Assembly: GCA_036873135.1 (NCBI GenBank)
Contig: JAPTYO010000007.1
Span: 11,762,763 to 11,826,762, forward strand
Direction: 5' to 3'
Length of the DNA: 64,000 nt
Origin: Clarkia xantiana subsp. parviflora
Taxonomy: Eukaryota > Streptophyta > Magnoliopsida > Myrtales > Onagraceae
The notes beneath the pieces were generated by a model, which saw nothing but the letters and a program-made list of their open reading frames with translations, made no database searches and was not told the DNA's origin. This document shows, one piece after another, positions 24,075-36,515 of the stretch. Every line of letters starts with the position of its first letter. Positions within the stretch are counted from its first letter, which is position 1. The position numbers and the translations under genes are program-made.

Positions 24075-24852
24075 GGGGGTGTTTGGATGGATGCTATGTG
24101 GGATGTAATCTCGCATTACGTCTAACATTACATCCACATTACGTTGTTTGGTTTTCCAAACGATATAATGTGCATTGTAATATAATGTATATTGTAATCT
24201 GAGATTACGTCCAAACTCCATTCAACGTAATATGAGATTACATCCAAAAAAGGATGTAATGTGAGTTTACGTCCAACATTACGAAGTGTTATTATTTTAT
24301 TATTATTTATTATGTAGATAAAATATTTTGTATTATATTTATGGTTTATTAGGATATAATTATTATTAGTTTTTTTTAAAAAAAAATTATATAATTTATA
24401 ACTTATTATTATAATAATAAATAATCATGCATAATTGAGTAAAGTATTTTTTTGTGACATTTTTTATGAAAATTATATTATAAACTATTTAAAATGTTTT
24501 AATTAATACAATTTTAATAGTTATACGTACAGAGTAAAATATATAGTTCTTAGAATTCATAAGTGACTATAGTATATTAACCACAATATTTTTAGGAAAT
24601 TAACTGTTGTCTATATTCTTTAAATTTGATCATATTAATATATAATATACTCTTATATATATATATAGTTATAATAATAATAAACTCAAATTACAATGCA
24701 CATTACAACATATACCAAACACTGTAATCTAACATTACACTCTACATTACAGCACAATCAAACACTATAATCCAATATTACATTACGTAGCTCACATTTC
24801 AAGTAATCTCACATTTTCAAGTAATCTCACATTACGTCCATCCAAACCTCCC
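24075..24852. mobile_element. MITE with GGGGGTGTTTGG ends (PIF/Harbinger or related)
   Basis: The left end GGGGGTGTTTGGATGGATG matches the reversed right end GGGAGGTTTGGATGGACG, and both flanks are TAA/TTA-rich, as expected for a 3-bp target. The subterminal regions are full of repeated cattac/gtaatg motifs (atgtaat, attacgtcc) in both orientations. The centre is AT-rich. No transposase. Confidence 0.7.
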
Positions 24853-25533
24853 TTAAAGGTCACAACCTTTAGTAACACTCCTTCAAAATAACCTAGATCA
24901 CTGCTTAAGCAATTAATCTTTGCTAACCATGTTAAGAAAACATTGGTAATCATCCCATTGACTTCATGAACTTTAGCCAATTTCTACTAGAAAAACTTTA
25001 GCCCAATCAAAATATTATTTATATTCATGATGACGGGTGAATACGGTTTCTAACAATTTACGTTTTCATATTTGTTAGAGATGAATTTTAATTTATTATA
25101 TTTTTAGTCGTTATTATAATCTATTACTGTAGTAAAATCGGAATATCCTCGTTGTCTAAACAATTAACATTTTGTAACCATGTTAAAAATAAACTTTGGT
25201 AATCATTTCATCGGCCAAATGAAACTTTAGTTCATTTATACTAAACAAAAAAACTCAAGTAGATTATTGTTTTCATTTACAATGACTGTCGATTAAAGTT
25301 TCCAAAAAAATTGGTGTTTTATGTTTCTTTTGGATAAATTTCAATTTATTATCTTTTTATTGTTGTTATTACTATCTATTACTATATTAAAATCAATTAA
25401 TCTCAATTATTGCCCTAACAATTAATCTTTGGTGACAATGTTACCAAAAAAAATTGATTATCACCCCATCGTCTAAATGAAATTTTACGCCATTTCTAAT
25501 ACAAAGAAAATGGTTTAACCCAATCAGAATATT
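24853..25533. other. Degenerate repeated AT-rich stretch
   Basis: Three loose copies of a roughly 240-bp block (starting near 24895, 25140 and 25395) share motifs such as aattaatctttg, catgttaa and catcg...atgaaactttag. They look like an old tandem duplication. No gene. Confidence 0.45.
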
Positions 25534-25539
25534 GTTTAT

Positions 25540-26408
25540 GTTGGGTAGTTATTTTATCAAAATACGACTAACATACGATTTTTACGGCAATCTCCAGACA
25601 CCAAAGTCAGGAGCTCCCAGACACCAGAGTCAGGACTACTAAATTCGGGACCACTAAAGTAGGGACTTCCCAGACAGAAAAGTCGGGACCACTAAATCCG
25701 GGACCTCTTAAAAGAGTTGAACTGACAGCAACCCCTTAGAAAGTCGTCGACCTCCCAGAAGGCTGTCAACCCGAAAAGTCGTCAACCCCCCAGAAGGTCG
25801 TCAACCCGGAAAGTCGTCGACCTCCTAGAAGGTCGTCAACCAGGAAAGTTGCCAACCTCACAGACATGAAATTCGTCATCAACTATCATCAACAACAGGT
25901 AGTGACATGCTTGTCACCTATTTGGAAGAAGACTCTTCCTTCTAGGAAAGAAGAGGTGGCAATCTGCTTGTCACCTACTTAGAAGAAAACTATTCCTCTA
26001 AGGAAGAAGATGTGGCAATCTGCTTGTCACATACTTAGAAGAAAATCATTCATTCTAAGGAAGAAGAGGTGGCGACTTGCTTGTCACTACTGACAAATTG
26101 CCCTCTTCTCCGCAAATGAGAGAAATGCGGTCACTACCCTTGTCAACCAATGAGAAAAAGGCGGTCACCGTCATTGTACTTTGGTTTAAGACCCCAATAA
26201 ATAGTAATCTTTCTACATTCATTCATTAAGATTCTCACTACCTCAATCATATACTAATTTAAGATTCAGAGTGGAATTCGAGGGCAAACCGCCGCATATT
26301 CTCTCTTGCAGGTCCCGACTCAAGAAGCAACAAAGTCATAAGAAGTCTACGCACCAGTGTCAACGACTTAGGAATGACCTGAAGATCCGACTCTGAGCGA
26401 ATGCAGAC
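25540..26408 (+). repeat. LTR-like or tandem-repeat-rich mobile remnant
   Basis: About 870 bp, richer in GC than its surroundings and flanked by TTTATG on both sides (25534-25539, 26409-26414). It contains a short-period array of ctcccagac/gtcgggaccactaaa and gaaggtcgtcaacc units (25590-25860), then three to four copies of a unit of about 65 bp with ggaagaagaggtggcaatc and cttgtcac (25900-26090). A TATA-like aataaatagtaa lies near 26200. This layout resembles a solo LTR, but TG...CA ends are not clear. Confidence 0.45.
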
Positions 26409-26416
26409 TTTATGAT

Positions 26417-26903
26417 ACCAAATAACTAACTGGACTTTCCTAAAAAATGCAAATAGTTAGCTAAACTTATTTTTTGAGCAAATAAATAGTCATACTTTTC
26501 TTAAAGTAGTAATTATGTAGCTTTATTATTTTTTGAGTTAAACATTAATAAAATCCATAATGTGAAGTGCACTTGACTGACTAAAATGGGTCCCAACATA
26601 TTTTTGTAACTAAAATATATACACGTCCCTCTTTCTTTTCGATGAACGTCATACTTTTCTTTTTTGAAGCACTTCAACATTATTTTATCTAAATCAATTC
26701 GTTTCATTGAAACGGATTCATCTTACGAAATTCTCGACTGAGCAGTTCTCTACTGGCCACCGACAATGAGAATGTACGACGTGAGATTTTTTTTAATTAT
26801 GCGTCATCACATGTTCCTAATGTTAGGAATTCTATTAGTTTTTAACAAACAAAAAAAAACTAACTAATTGTCACTCTCATAAAAGTCCATCTAGTTATTT
26901 GGT
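26417..26903. mobile_element. Inverted-repeat element, degenerate
   Basis: The left end ccaaataactaactggact and the reversed right end ccaaataactagatggact match closely, then diverge. A further inverted copy of the atgcaaatagtt region lies just outside the right end (about 26915-26940). The interior is AT-rich without coding signal. Superfamily unknown. Confidence 0.5.
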
Positions 26904-28707
26904 TACAAGGAAAGTTCAGATAACTATCTGCATTTTTGGCAAAAATTCAGCTAGCTATATATATATATTGCTAAAGGAATTTATTCAATATAAAGAAGTA
27001 GTTCAATTACATTATGGAAGGCGAAACTTCTGATTCTTATATTAAGTAATATTAAAAGAGAGTGCGGGGGTTGAAAACACAATTATCAATATACGATTTA
27101 TTTCTGAAGTTTGTTACAATCCAGTTAGCACTTCCGTTCGCCTTTCATAGTATGGCTCGCTAAATAATCGGAGGAGACCGACTTTCTATTCTTTTGATAT
27201 CCTCTGTCAGTAAGACGATCCTCCATGGAATAGTAGTGAATCGTCTGCTGCAATAGTAGTGAATTGTCTACTGCATCAAAATATATATATATGATTATAA
27301 AAGATGAAGCATCGAGTAGTAAATAATAAATAATTATCTAGCAACTAATTTGCCCAAAAAAATTAATCCAGGTGGTACAAATGGGCCGATAAAAATAAAT
27401 AATTTATACCGACATAGACTTTTGTAATATATATAATTAAGATAATATATAAAAATAATATACGCTTCACGTGAGATTCTACTCGTATAAAAATTTATAT
27501 TATATAATATTAACTCAGTTTTATGTAAAATTATATTTTTAAATTAATATATTAAAATAATATATACATTTTAATGTTGATTCATTTTTTATAATAGTAT
27601 ACGTAATTTAGAAATATCAGTTATATGTTATATCATATCTCGTTCGGAATGTATTCACATGTATTTTAACATACAAAGAATCGTTTGTTAATCTAGTAGT
27701 GTAGAATTTTGTTTAACTATTTGATGACAATACTAAAAATAAAAAATAATATAATATTATAAAATAAATAAATAAATAAAATTATTAATTAAAATTATAT
27801 AATATTATTAATAATATACAATTTTCTAATGTATTTGAAATTTAGAATTATTGGTTGTGCCACTTTTGTGTGTGATTTCAACTTTGTGAATTGAAAAGCT
27901 TCATAATTTATTTCAGAATTTAATTTGACCGATTTTATTACTTATTATTAATTTTTAACTTAATCTAATTAAATTAAGTAGAATTATAATTTTTAAGATT
28001 ATATCAATTTTCCAATGTTGATTTGATGGTTTGATCAACTTCGCGTTTTGGTAAATAATAATAAAATGGAAATGATGATTTTTTTTTTATCATTAAATGA
28101 ATATTTTTGGGTAATGTCATTATATATTCGTTCAACAAGCAAGTGGATAACTTGTCGAGAGACACATCTATTCCTACACACAAGTATCATCAAATTTCAC
28201 AAAAATTTTCTAAAAAAAAAAAAAAAAACTCACAACAAGTGCACGTGAAATTCCTCACCCCATGCCAGTTTATATATATTGCACTTTCTTCACGACATTA
28301 ATTATGGCCTCCTAATTTCTTTCCTTATTATATTAGGACTTAACTACGGACATCGCTTCGGTCCCACTGCGGAATCGTCCCGCATACTTTAAATAGTAAG
28401 GTTAAAAGCGTTTACTACTGTATTAAATCATTAAATATATAAATAAAAAATAAAACTTACTTGTCCAACAGGTTGCAGGTTATTAATTGTAAATTAATAT
28501 TTCATCTTTTACTATATTATGTAAATGTTATTTAGACCCAATTAAAAATAATTACACCAACAATAATAATTTTATACTATTACAATTTTAATGATAAATG
28601 ATTTTAGTAGGGTTTTATGAAAAAAAATATAATAATAATATATATACATATAAACTTAAAGAAAAATGAAAGTCATATTATATATAAGTTTTTTTTCTAT
28701 TAATACT
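26904..28707. other. AT-rich intergenic stretch
   Basis: Nothing gene-like. A small direct repeat of about 24 bp (aatagtagtgaat plus cgtctgctgc or tgtctactgc) occurs twice at 27230-27275. Confidence 0.5.
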
Positions 28708-29753
28708 TAAAATATTTTGTTGTTAATAAATTTAATTTATTTTTATATTTGATATCATTGTATATTGTAAATCATTTCAAAAACAAATACGGTACTACTT
28801 GACTCTGCTTGTGCAATTTTAATTTTTAAATTTTAAGACTCGTTTTGGCAAAAAAAAAAAAATAATAAGACTCATTTTATATTGCGAGTAACAAGTAACT
28901 TAGTTTAGATTTTGGTTGTCTCTTACCGAAACCATCCAAATCTTAAAAATAATAATAATTCATGTAACAAATATGTGCCGAATCAAATCTTACTAAAGAG
29001 AAATAAATATTTGTATCCTACATGTACAGAAAAATATATAAATGTCATGTTTTTACTACAATATTCTAAATCAACATGTCACGTGATGATCTCATTACTT
29101 TATCATGTTATTCATTTTGAATCCATAGATTTATGGATGCCATCAGAAGCAAACAGTGATTGGATGTTAGGATTCAAAGAATACAAAATAATATTCGTTC
29201 ATAAATTTGTAATCAATTACTTAATTTGCAGTTACCTTACCTAACCCTAAAATATTTTATCATTAATGAATTTACTTTAATTTTATATTTGTTATCATTG
29301 TATATAATTTTAAAAACAAATACGATACTATTTTAATTATGCTTTATATATTTAAGAAAAATGACATGTCCATCTACCTCCACTTGTGCAATTTTTTTTT
29401 AAAGACTTGTTTTATATTGCAAGTAACAAATAAATCAATCTAGATATTTTTTGTTGGCCAAAAAAAATTTAGATATTTTTTGTTTCTTTCCGAAACCAAC
29501 CAAAACTAAAAAATTTAGTTATAGGTCATTCATGAAATAAATATTTATATCCTACATGTACGGAAAAATATATAAATGTCATATTATTTTACTAGAATAT
29601 TCTAAATTAACATGTCACATGCTCCTTGCATAACTTTATCACGTTTTTCATTTTGACTCCATAGAATCGGGAATGCCATCAGAAGCAAACGGTGCTTGGA
29701 TGTAATAATATTCGTTAATACATTTGTACTCAATTACTTATTTTGCAGTGACT
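28708..29753. repeat. Tandem duplication of a block of about 0.5 kb
   Basis: Unit 1 (28708-29247) and unit 2 (29248-29753) run in the same direction and share many ordered blocks: taaaatatttt, tatcattgtata, acttgtgcaatttt-type, tttatattgc(g/a)agtaaca, tcctacatgtac, atattctaaat(c/t)aacatgtcac and gccatcagaagcaaac. Divergence is moderate. The open frame at 28912-29244 in unit 1 is not kept in unit 2, so the repeat is probably non-coding. Confidence 0.75.
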
Positions 29754-29768
29754 TCACATGGTACTTAC

Positions 29769-30134
29769 TAGGGGTGTAAACGATCTGAGTCGAGTCGAGT
29801 ATCTGACAAGCTTGACTCGACTCAGTTAGTATTTTTCTAAGCTCGAACTCGATCGAGTTCTAGTTTTGAAACTCGAAGTTGACTCGAATCCAAACTCGAT
29901 ATAATCGAGCTCAGCTCGTTAGTCGATTATAAATCACAATATATAGATTAACATTTCTCATAACTAAAAAAATCGAGCTCGACTAAACTCGAACTCGATT
30001 GACTTATATAATAATTAATTATTATTATTAAATATTAATAATAATAATAATAAGAATCAAGCTCTACTCGATTCGACTTATAAACTCGAAACTGGTTAGG
30101 CTCGCAGGTAACTTTAGCCAGCCTGCGCACACCC
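29769..30134. mobile_element. hAT-like CTCGAG-type MITE
   Basis: Begins TAGGGGTGTAAACGATCTGAG and ends near cgcacaccc. The body carries gagctcga, ctcgaactcg and related motifs. The flanks GTACTTAC and GTACATAA agree at 6 of 8 positions, compatible with a decayed 8-bp hAT duplication. Same family as 3721 and 14330. Confidence 0.65.
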
Positions 30135-30429
30135 GTACATAACACTACCTGCAATTTTTTAATGAATTTTTTTTATAAAAAAACAATATTATACTATTTT
30201 CGCAATTGCTTATTTTAAAGTTATTGAATTGTATAAGTAAATGAGACACTTATTGGATTGTAATTAATTTTGTGTAAATATCAATATCTTATTAGAAAAT
30301 TTTATGTGTTTTAATTTATGGGTCATATTTTTTCTTTATATAATTTGAATATATAGTATTTTCTTCTATAATATTTAAAGAGTTTTTTAACAATATAAAT
30401 TAACATTTGGCCAAAAATTAATCTAAAAT

Positions 30430-30477
<48 letters not shown>

Positions 30478-30689
30478 AAAGTGACTTGTTTTTACTTCCG
30501 AGAATATTTATCTTATTTTTCTATGTACATAATGAATATATATATATATAATATATATATATATATATAATATTATTTTGAAGAAGTTTTGAAAGTAAAA
30601 ATATACTTTCATTTTCTCGTTAAGTGTATATAACTCCATTATCCAAAAACGTGCACATGAAAATTTGAGGCATTAACTAAGTTTAAATA

Positions 30690-31707
30690 TCTATATATAT
30701 ATATATATATATATTATAATTTCAATAGAACATATATAAATATAACATATAAGTTTTTAATCACATTTTCTCTATCCTAATGTCAGTTTTATAACTTTTG
30801 ATTGGTCCATGTCAAACATACAATAATTATTCTTACGTGGTATGACACATGTCTAAGTTTTCATGGCTCCAAATGCTCTCATTCACTATCAAGGGACGAT
30901 TTTTTTTACAATACTGTCAAAAGATGTTACAAACGTCATAAATATTACATAAGTATACTAATATTTATTTAAGTAATATAAAATAATATAAATTTGATAG
31001 TATAAGTATCGATGAATTTGAATCAATATGTATATATATATACTAATATTGAATATAAAAATATAATAAAATTTGAACTTATAAGTTTGTTTTTTGCATC
31101 CTAAAAATATCACGTTGCAATTGCACCCTAAAATAAGTGAATAAAAAAAACTTCAATATATTAGACTTTATTGAACACAATCATTATATAATTATATTTA
31201 GCTTGATGAATTTATAAAATGGAAAAAAGATGATAATAAGAAAGTGAACTCAATTTTTTAAAATATATAAAATTTAGGAAGCACAATTTTTTTTTCGCAT
31301 ATATGTTAGTCACTTTGCATCTTAATAATAGAAAGTTGGAATTGCACCCTTACAAATTTATTTAGAAAAATACATGAAAATATGGGGAATAAATAAACAC
31401 ACAAGAAAATATGCGGAAAATAATAATATTATATAAAAATATAAAGAATAAAATTTATATTGTAATATTATATGTGTAAATCCATTAACTGACAAATAGA
31501 CATATGTTGACAAACGTTAACATAGAATTATATAAAGATATATACACTGTAATAGTGTGTAGTAGTGTTTTAATTGCATTGAATAAATTATTATAAATAA
31601 CAAAAACCAATCAAAATAATTATCTATATTAAATTTTAGTTTTTGTAAAATCCTAACAATTATACAAATAAATCACTTACCGCGCAACACGCGGGTTGAC
31701 CACCTAG
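30690..31707 (+). mobile_element. Non-autonomous Helitron (3' end clear, 5' end tentative)
   Basis: The 3' end has the standard Helitron structure: a GC stem-loop CCGCG-caaca-CGCGG (31680-31694), 9 bases, then CTAG, followed by T. No target duplication is expected. The 5' end is set at the TCTATATAT... near 30690, preceded by A, but the sequence there is simple TA repeat and the true start could differ. No Rep/helicase is encoded. Confidence 0.6.
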
Positions 31708-34046
31708 TTTATTATCAATTTTATTAAGTTATACACGTTGCAAAAAGAAACTTGAGTTATTTAGATTAACGGTTGTCAAATAAGGGTAAATTCAGAATAT
31801 AAATTTTATTTGTAATTGTCAGTTGCCTTCTTTACGACAAACTTCAATTGAGATTTTTTTTTTTTTTTGGAAAATAAAATTGCCAAAAAATAAAGAAAAT
31901 AAATGGTGGAGTTTATCTCTCATTTTTACCTGCTATAGCGGATTACAAATTTATAGTTTTTGTAGTTTTTATAACTAACTTTCCCTTTTTAATTATAAGT
32001 TACTATTTTTGGAAAGAAGAATTCTCCACTTAACTAAGTTGGTTGATTGCATTTTTTTTTTTTTTTTTTTGTCGAATGGTTTTTGCATTAATAACGCTAC
32101 GATATAATACAACGTCAATAAATTTTGGAAGAAATACTAAGTAAAGCACTATCAACAAGCTACATAAGTAATATCAATATAACTCATATTCGGCCTAAAA
32201 AAACATAATTGAGCATCTTAATCACTAATTTAGTAATAATATTTCAAGTTTACCAAAAAAATATAGATTGAATTTGATTATTATATATTATTATAATTAT
32301 TTATCCATACATATCAACTGAATTCGGGCCGTGTGGAACATCTAGTATTAAACAAAAACAAAAGAGAAGTGCTGTACTTGTACCAAACCAATCAAATCAT
32401 AAGTGGACGCGTAATAATCCAGAAAGAAACAGATAGTATAACATTAGTGATCATGAAATTCCAAATATAACCCTACAAGATATTCATTTTTTTTTGTTCA
32501 ATTCATAAATACATTAATAATCAAATTTCTACATGAAATTTGATTATTTTATAAATTATTATTTAAATTTTAATTTTGAAAATTGGCTATTCAAACTTTT
32601 AATTTTCGAGTAAATTGCTACGCATGTTTCAATTCCTCTCAAATTAGACGGAAATGAGCATGTCTCCGTCACGTGGGATCTTTTTATGTGTACCCAAATA
32701 AATTGAAAATTTTCTATTTGAATTCATCTGGGGTACAAATGAAAAAACCACGCTTGACAAAAACATGTTCAGTTTTTGTCAAATTTACGAGAATTGAAAT
32801 AAATGAAACAATTTTCTCGGAAATTGAAAGTTCATGTAATCAATTTTTAAAAAATTAAAATTTAGGTAGCAATTTGTAAATTTGTCAAAGTTCGGATAAC
32901 AATTTGGTTATTAACCATATTTATATTACATATACTATAATATAATAAATAAATATACAAAAAAATAAATAAATATACTAATAAATAAGAGTATTCGTTA
33001 GATTACATACATAAATACAACGGTATGAAGCACTCCTCGTGTAGCGGTAGGAACGCAATCACTCGCACACTAGATTGGGCAAACCAAACATGGACCCGTT
33101 GTATACCACAGCATAAATACATTTATTTTACTGTGGCAAAAAAGCATTTTATTTTACTCCTAGAAAAATATGTGCCCCATCCATGGTAGGTAACGTGTGG
33201 CCTCTCTATGTTACAACTCAACCTCAAACTATAATAATAGTATTCTACTTTCGTCTTCCCTAAACAAACACACGCCTCCTTCCCCCACCTTCCCAATTAA
33301 TGCTACAATATTGTATTTTCAGCAGACTTAAAGTATTTTACCTAACATCTACATATTATTATAATAAAAAAACTAGTTATGAATCTCTCTCTATGTTGCA
33401 CACAACTTACTTTAACAAACAAAAAAAAAAAAAAAAAAATTATAATCATTAAAATAACCCATACATCTTATTATTAAATAAATTTGTTGTAGTAATGCAT
33501 GTAAATTAAAAGTGAAAAATGGTGTTATTGGAAAATTATTCACATCTATTTTATGCATCTTGATCAAGATATTTTAAATTAAATAATATTAGATAGTAAG
33601 TAAAAGAATTTTTTTTATTAAATAATTATTTAATAACATAACTTTTTAGTGTATATATAATTTATAAATTTTAATTCTGTCATGTAGCATACTAATACAC
33701 ATTTGAGAATGCTTTAGAACTGAATTTAAACTTTAGAATTGAAAATTTCATCACTTGACATTTAATTTAATTATGTATAATCATCTAATTTATTTAAGTA
33801 CAAATTTAGACAATAATAAAATAATAATGCCTAAGGATGTTATTTTCTCAAAATTAATCTTAAGAAATGTAATTTTATTTGCCGTTCCATTTTATAGATA
33901 TAGAATAAGTCAAGCTTAGAACAATAATATTCCATTCCATTTCATTTAATAACAATAATAATAAAAATACATTATGATACACATGGAAGCAAAAATATGA
34001 TTTAACTGAAAATTAGCAATATCTTCTAAATTTAGAGAGATTGAAG
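31708..34046. other. Intergenic region and 3' flank of the GRAS gene
   Basis: AT-rich, with no gene recognised. The final few hundred bases up to 34046 should hold the 3' UTR of the minus-strand GRAS gene. The open frame at 32673-32858 has no features. Confidence 0.55.
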
Positions 34047-35870
34047 TTAACGCCATGCGGATGCGACGGTGAGAGTGCGGCCCAGCCAGCCAAAGCCGAC
34101 CCCACCACCACCCTCTTCCTTTACCGTGAAACCCGGGTTGACCCGATTACCCGAACTTAGGCGGGTCTTCATCGATTCCACCACGGTGGCGCTCATCGGC
34201 CTGAGCTGGAAGCCCGCCATGCCCATTCGGGCCCGCCACTTCCCAAACACTTCGCACCTCTCAACCCGATCTCGACCCTCACAAGCGATCGAGTTCACCA
34301 CCTTTCGCCCCAATTCCTCCTCGATCCGGCCACGCTCCGGGCTCTCCTTCACCACCGTCGAGTCGATCGACTCCAGCAACGCGCCGTAGTAGCTGAACGC
34401 CTCGTTCACCCTCATCATAAACGGTGCCGTGTTAGCGTTCCATTCCTGCTCAACCAAGGTAACCACACGTGGGCACAGCTGCTTCACGCGCCTCAGTAGC
34501 GCGTCCCGTGGGTTCTCGACGGAGACGCTTTCGTCGGCCATTCTGTACAGCTTGAACGCCAGGTTCACCACCAAAGTCTCATCCGCCTCGCATCCCAACG
34601 ACTCACGACTCAGCTCCTCCACTTTTTGATTTACTACTACGTTGAACTGAATACCGATTCCCAGTTTCGATGCTACCTGAATAAGCTTTTCTCTAACCCC
34701 TCTCAGCCGCTCGTCACCGGCTACGCCACGGTCGACGTCTGTCACGGCGGTGATCTTTAGCACAGACGGCTTCGCCGCCTGACGCGCCGACAGCCCATGG
34801 AGGATGTTCTGGTACTGCCCGCCTTCTCCGATATCGAAGTCGATGATGTGGAGCTTGCTCGCCACCGGCGCCTCTAATGCCGCTTCCAGAATCGCGAAAT
34901 TTGCAGCCAAGAACCCTAGCTTGAAGCAAGGAGACATGTCGTAGAGCAACTGCGTGGACTGAGCATGCTCTCTGCTGAACAGCTCCGCCACCGGCGGTGG
35001 GTTCTCGACGACGTTAATTCGAGACTTGAGCGCAGAGAGAACGTAATTCATCAACCTCTGCTCTGTGTTCCCTTTGGGGTTTGCTGAAGCAGAGAGCCGG
35101 ACCAAGATCTCTCCAGCGAAATCACTCCTTCCGTCGTAGATCGCCGTCGCAGCTTCGATCAGAGACTGTTTCAAGCTGACGGAAACCGGAGAGGCGACGG
35201 AGATAGAAGATGACGGCGATGAGGACGAGGAGGACGAAGATGGAGATGAAGAAACCGGCTTCCGGGTAGGGTTTATGAGGCTCTGTATGGTCTCTGACCA
35301 CTCACTGTTGGTGTTTGAGACGACAGAGGCGCCATCAGCGGCGTCTTCATCGTCGTTATCATCAAGGAGCTGTTTCTCCAGCTCATGTAACCGATTCATC
35401 ATCTTGTTTTCTGGATTTTCTGTCTCCAGAGTAGGGATCGACTCGTTCTCAAACATATTCTGGTTCGCTGTCGGATTAATTGGGTGCTGTCTTTGTCGCT
35501 GAAGAAAATGAGCATCGTACCGCTGTAAAGAGATCGGAGCTGGGTACTCAAACGACGCCGAGTTAGGAAGAATCGAAACTTGTCTTGGCCTCACCGACCT
35601 CAGCAGCAGGTTGTTCAAGGCCGCGTGGTTCTGGTACTCCGACAACGTGCGTTTTCCGATGAGGCCGAGCGGCGGAGGAGGAGAGAGCGACTGTTGCGCG
35701 ATCTGGGTTGAGGAGTTATTATCGAAAAAAATTCCTCGGAACTGCTGTGGTGGCCGGAGATACGTTGGTGGTGGGTCGCTGGTGAGGGGAGAAGATCTGG
35801 GCCGGACGCCGCCAGAAGAGGCGGAGTAGAACTCCGGACCGCCTCCGCCGGCGGAGAATCCGGACGACAT
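34047..35870 (-). CDS. SCL8: GRAS transcription regulator, SCARECROW-LIKE 8 type (607 aa)
   Basis: Intronless, as is common for GRAS genes. The N-terminal 200 residues are variable, Gly/Pro/Ser/Gln-rich, with a conserved SNTNSEWSETIQSLINP block at about 185-201 and a poly-Ser run (207-223). The GRAS domain covers about 232-607: a first leucine-rich region (LKQSLIEAATAIYDG...), the VHIID-type motif LHIIDFDIGEGGQY (340-353), a second Leu-rich stretch, a PFYRE-type region (LVVNLAFKLYRM), RVER (GRDRVERCEVFGKWRARM) and the C-terminal SAW motif (GWLGRTLTVASAW). These sequences match SCL8 better than other GRAS subfamilies. It would act in the nucleus as a transcriptional co-regulator. The Arabidopsis protein is about 640 aa, so this copy is complete. 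Its GC content is far above its surroundings. Confidence 0.95.
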   Translation of the reverse strand: MSSGFSAGGGGPEFYSASSGGVRPRSSPLTSDPPPTYLRPPQQFRGIFFDNNSSTQIAQQSLSPPPPLGLIGKRTLSEYQNHAALNNLLLRSVRPRQVSILPNSASFEYPAPISLQRYDAHFLQRQRQHPINPTANQNMFENESIPTLETENPENKMMNRLHELEKQLLDDNDDEDAADGASVVSNTNSEWSETIQSLINPTRKPVSSSPSSSSSSSSPSSSISVASPVSVSLKQSLIEAATAIYDGRSDFAGEILVRLSASANPKGNTEQRLMNYVLSALKSRINVVENPPPVAELFSREHAQSTQLLYDMSPCFKLGFLAANFAILEAALEAPVASKLHIIDFDIGEGGQYQNILHGLSARQAAKPSVLKITAVTDVDRGVAGDERLRGVREKLIQVASKLGIGIQFNVVVNQKVEELSRESLGCEADETLVVNLAFKLYRMADESVSVENPRDALLRRVKQLCPRVVTLVEQEWNANTAPFMMRVNEAFSYYGALLESIDSTVVKESPERGRIEEELGRKVVNSIACEGRDRVERCEVFGKWRARMGMAGFQLRPMSATVVESMKTRLSSGNRVNPGFTVKEEGGGGVGFGWLGRTLTVASAWR

Positions 35871-36392
35871 GAGGAAATTAGTTATTAGCAGAGAAAAGTT
35901 ACAGAAGAAGAGTTTTTGGGTTGAATGAGTAAATTGATTCTCTCTGTTGAATATAATGAAGGCAGAGAGAGTTTCCAGTTTCCAACCTGTTCTCTTCTTT
36001 TTTCCATTGTTTTGCTGTTCAGCCTCGTGGGGTCTACTTCTCTACGCTCGACTCCATCTGATGGAACAGCGCACCTTCTATTTCTTCCATACAAATTTCG
36101 GCTACTGGAGTCCAGCCCGGATTAAAATATATATATATATAACAAACTAATCCTTTTTTTAATAACACACTAATCGAATTCTATAGTTTCTTGTTGGCCA
36201 AAAAAACTATAGTTTCTTTCAAAAAAAAAAGGAGAAAAAATAGTAAAACTTTTTTTAGCCAAGATAATAAAACTTCATTCAACTGTTCGTTTAACATGCA
36301 ATATTTAATATGTTTGAGTTTGCAAGTCAAAATTAAATTTTAGTTTTGAAATTAAATTTTTCTCATGCTCGAAATAGATTCGACTATACTAG
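35871..36392. other. 5' flank and leader of the SCL8-like gene
   Basis: The pyrimidine/purine-rich stretch directly upstream of the minus-strand start probably holds the leader. The open frames at 35885-36150 on either strand have no recognisable features. Confidence 0.45.
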
Positions 36393-36515
36393 GCTGGTGG
36401 TGGTGTTACGATAACGAGACTAGTGCGTGCACTGGTTGTTCGTTAAGTTTGGCCGGAAAAAATTCATACCGTGAGCAGAAGAGTTCGAAACTATTAGCAC
36501 ATTTCTTTTATAGCG
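36393..36515 (+). mobile_element. Truncated SINE copy
   Basis: gcactggttgttcgttaag, then a tttggccggaaaaa and accgtgagcag block, match in order the 3' half of the SINE on the minus strand at 42785-43110. The tRNA-like 5' part is partly recognisable at best. Confidence 0.6.

Noticed and set aside
25560..26090. CRISPR-like array
   Set aside because: The units are adjacent tandem repeats without unique spacers, in a plant nuclear sequence.
26411..26422. TGATACCA resembling a reversed tRNA-Met primer site
   Set aside because: Only 8 of the 12 bases match and there is no LTR on the expected side.
32320..32346. Second CTAGT that might be a Helitron end
   Set aside because: The preceding sequence lacks a convincing GC stem, so the match is probably chance.
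34069..34629. Plus-strand open frames across the GRAS gene
   Set aside because: They are antisense shadows of the high-GC SCL8-like coding sequence.
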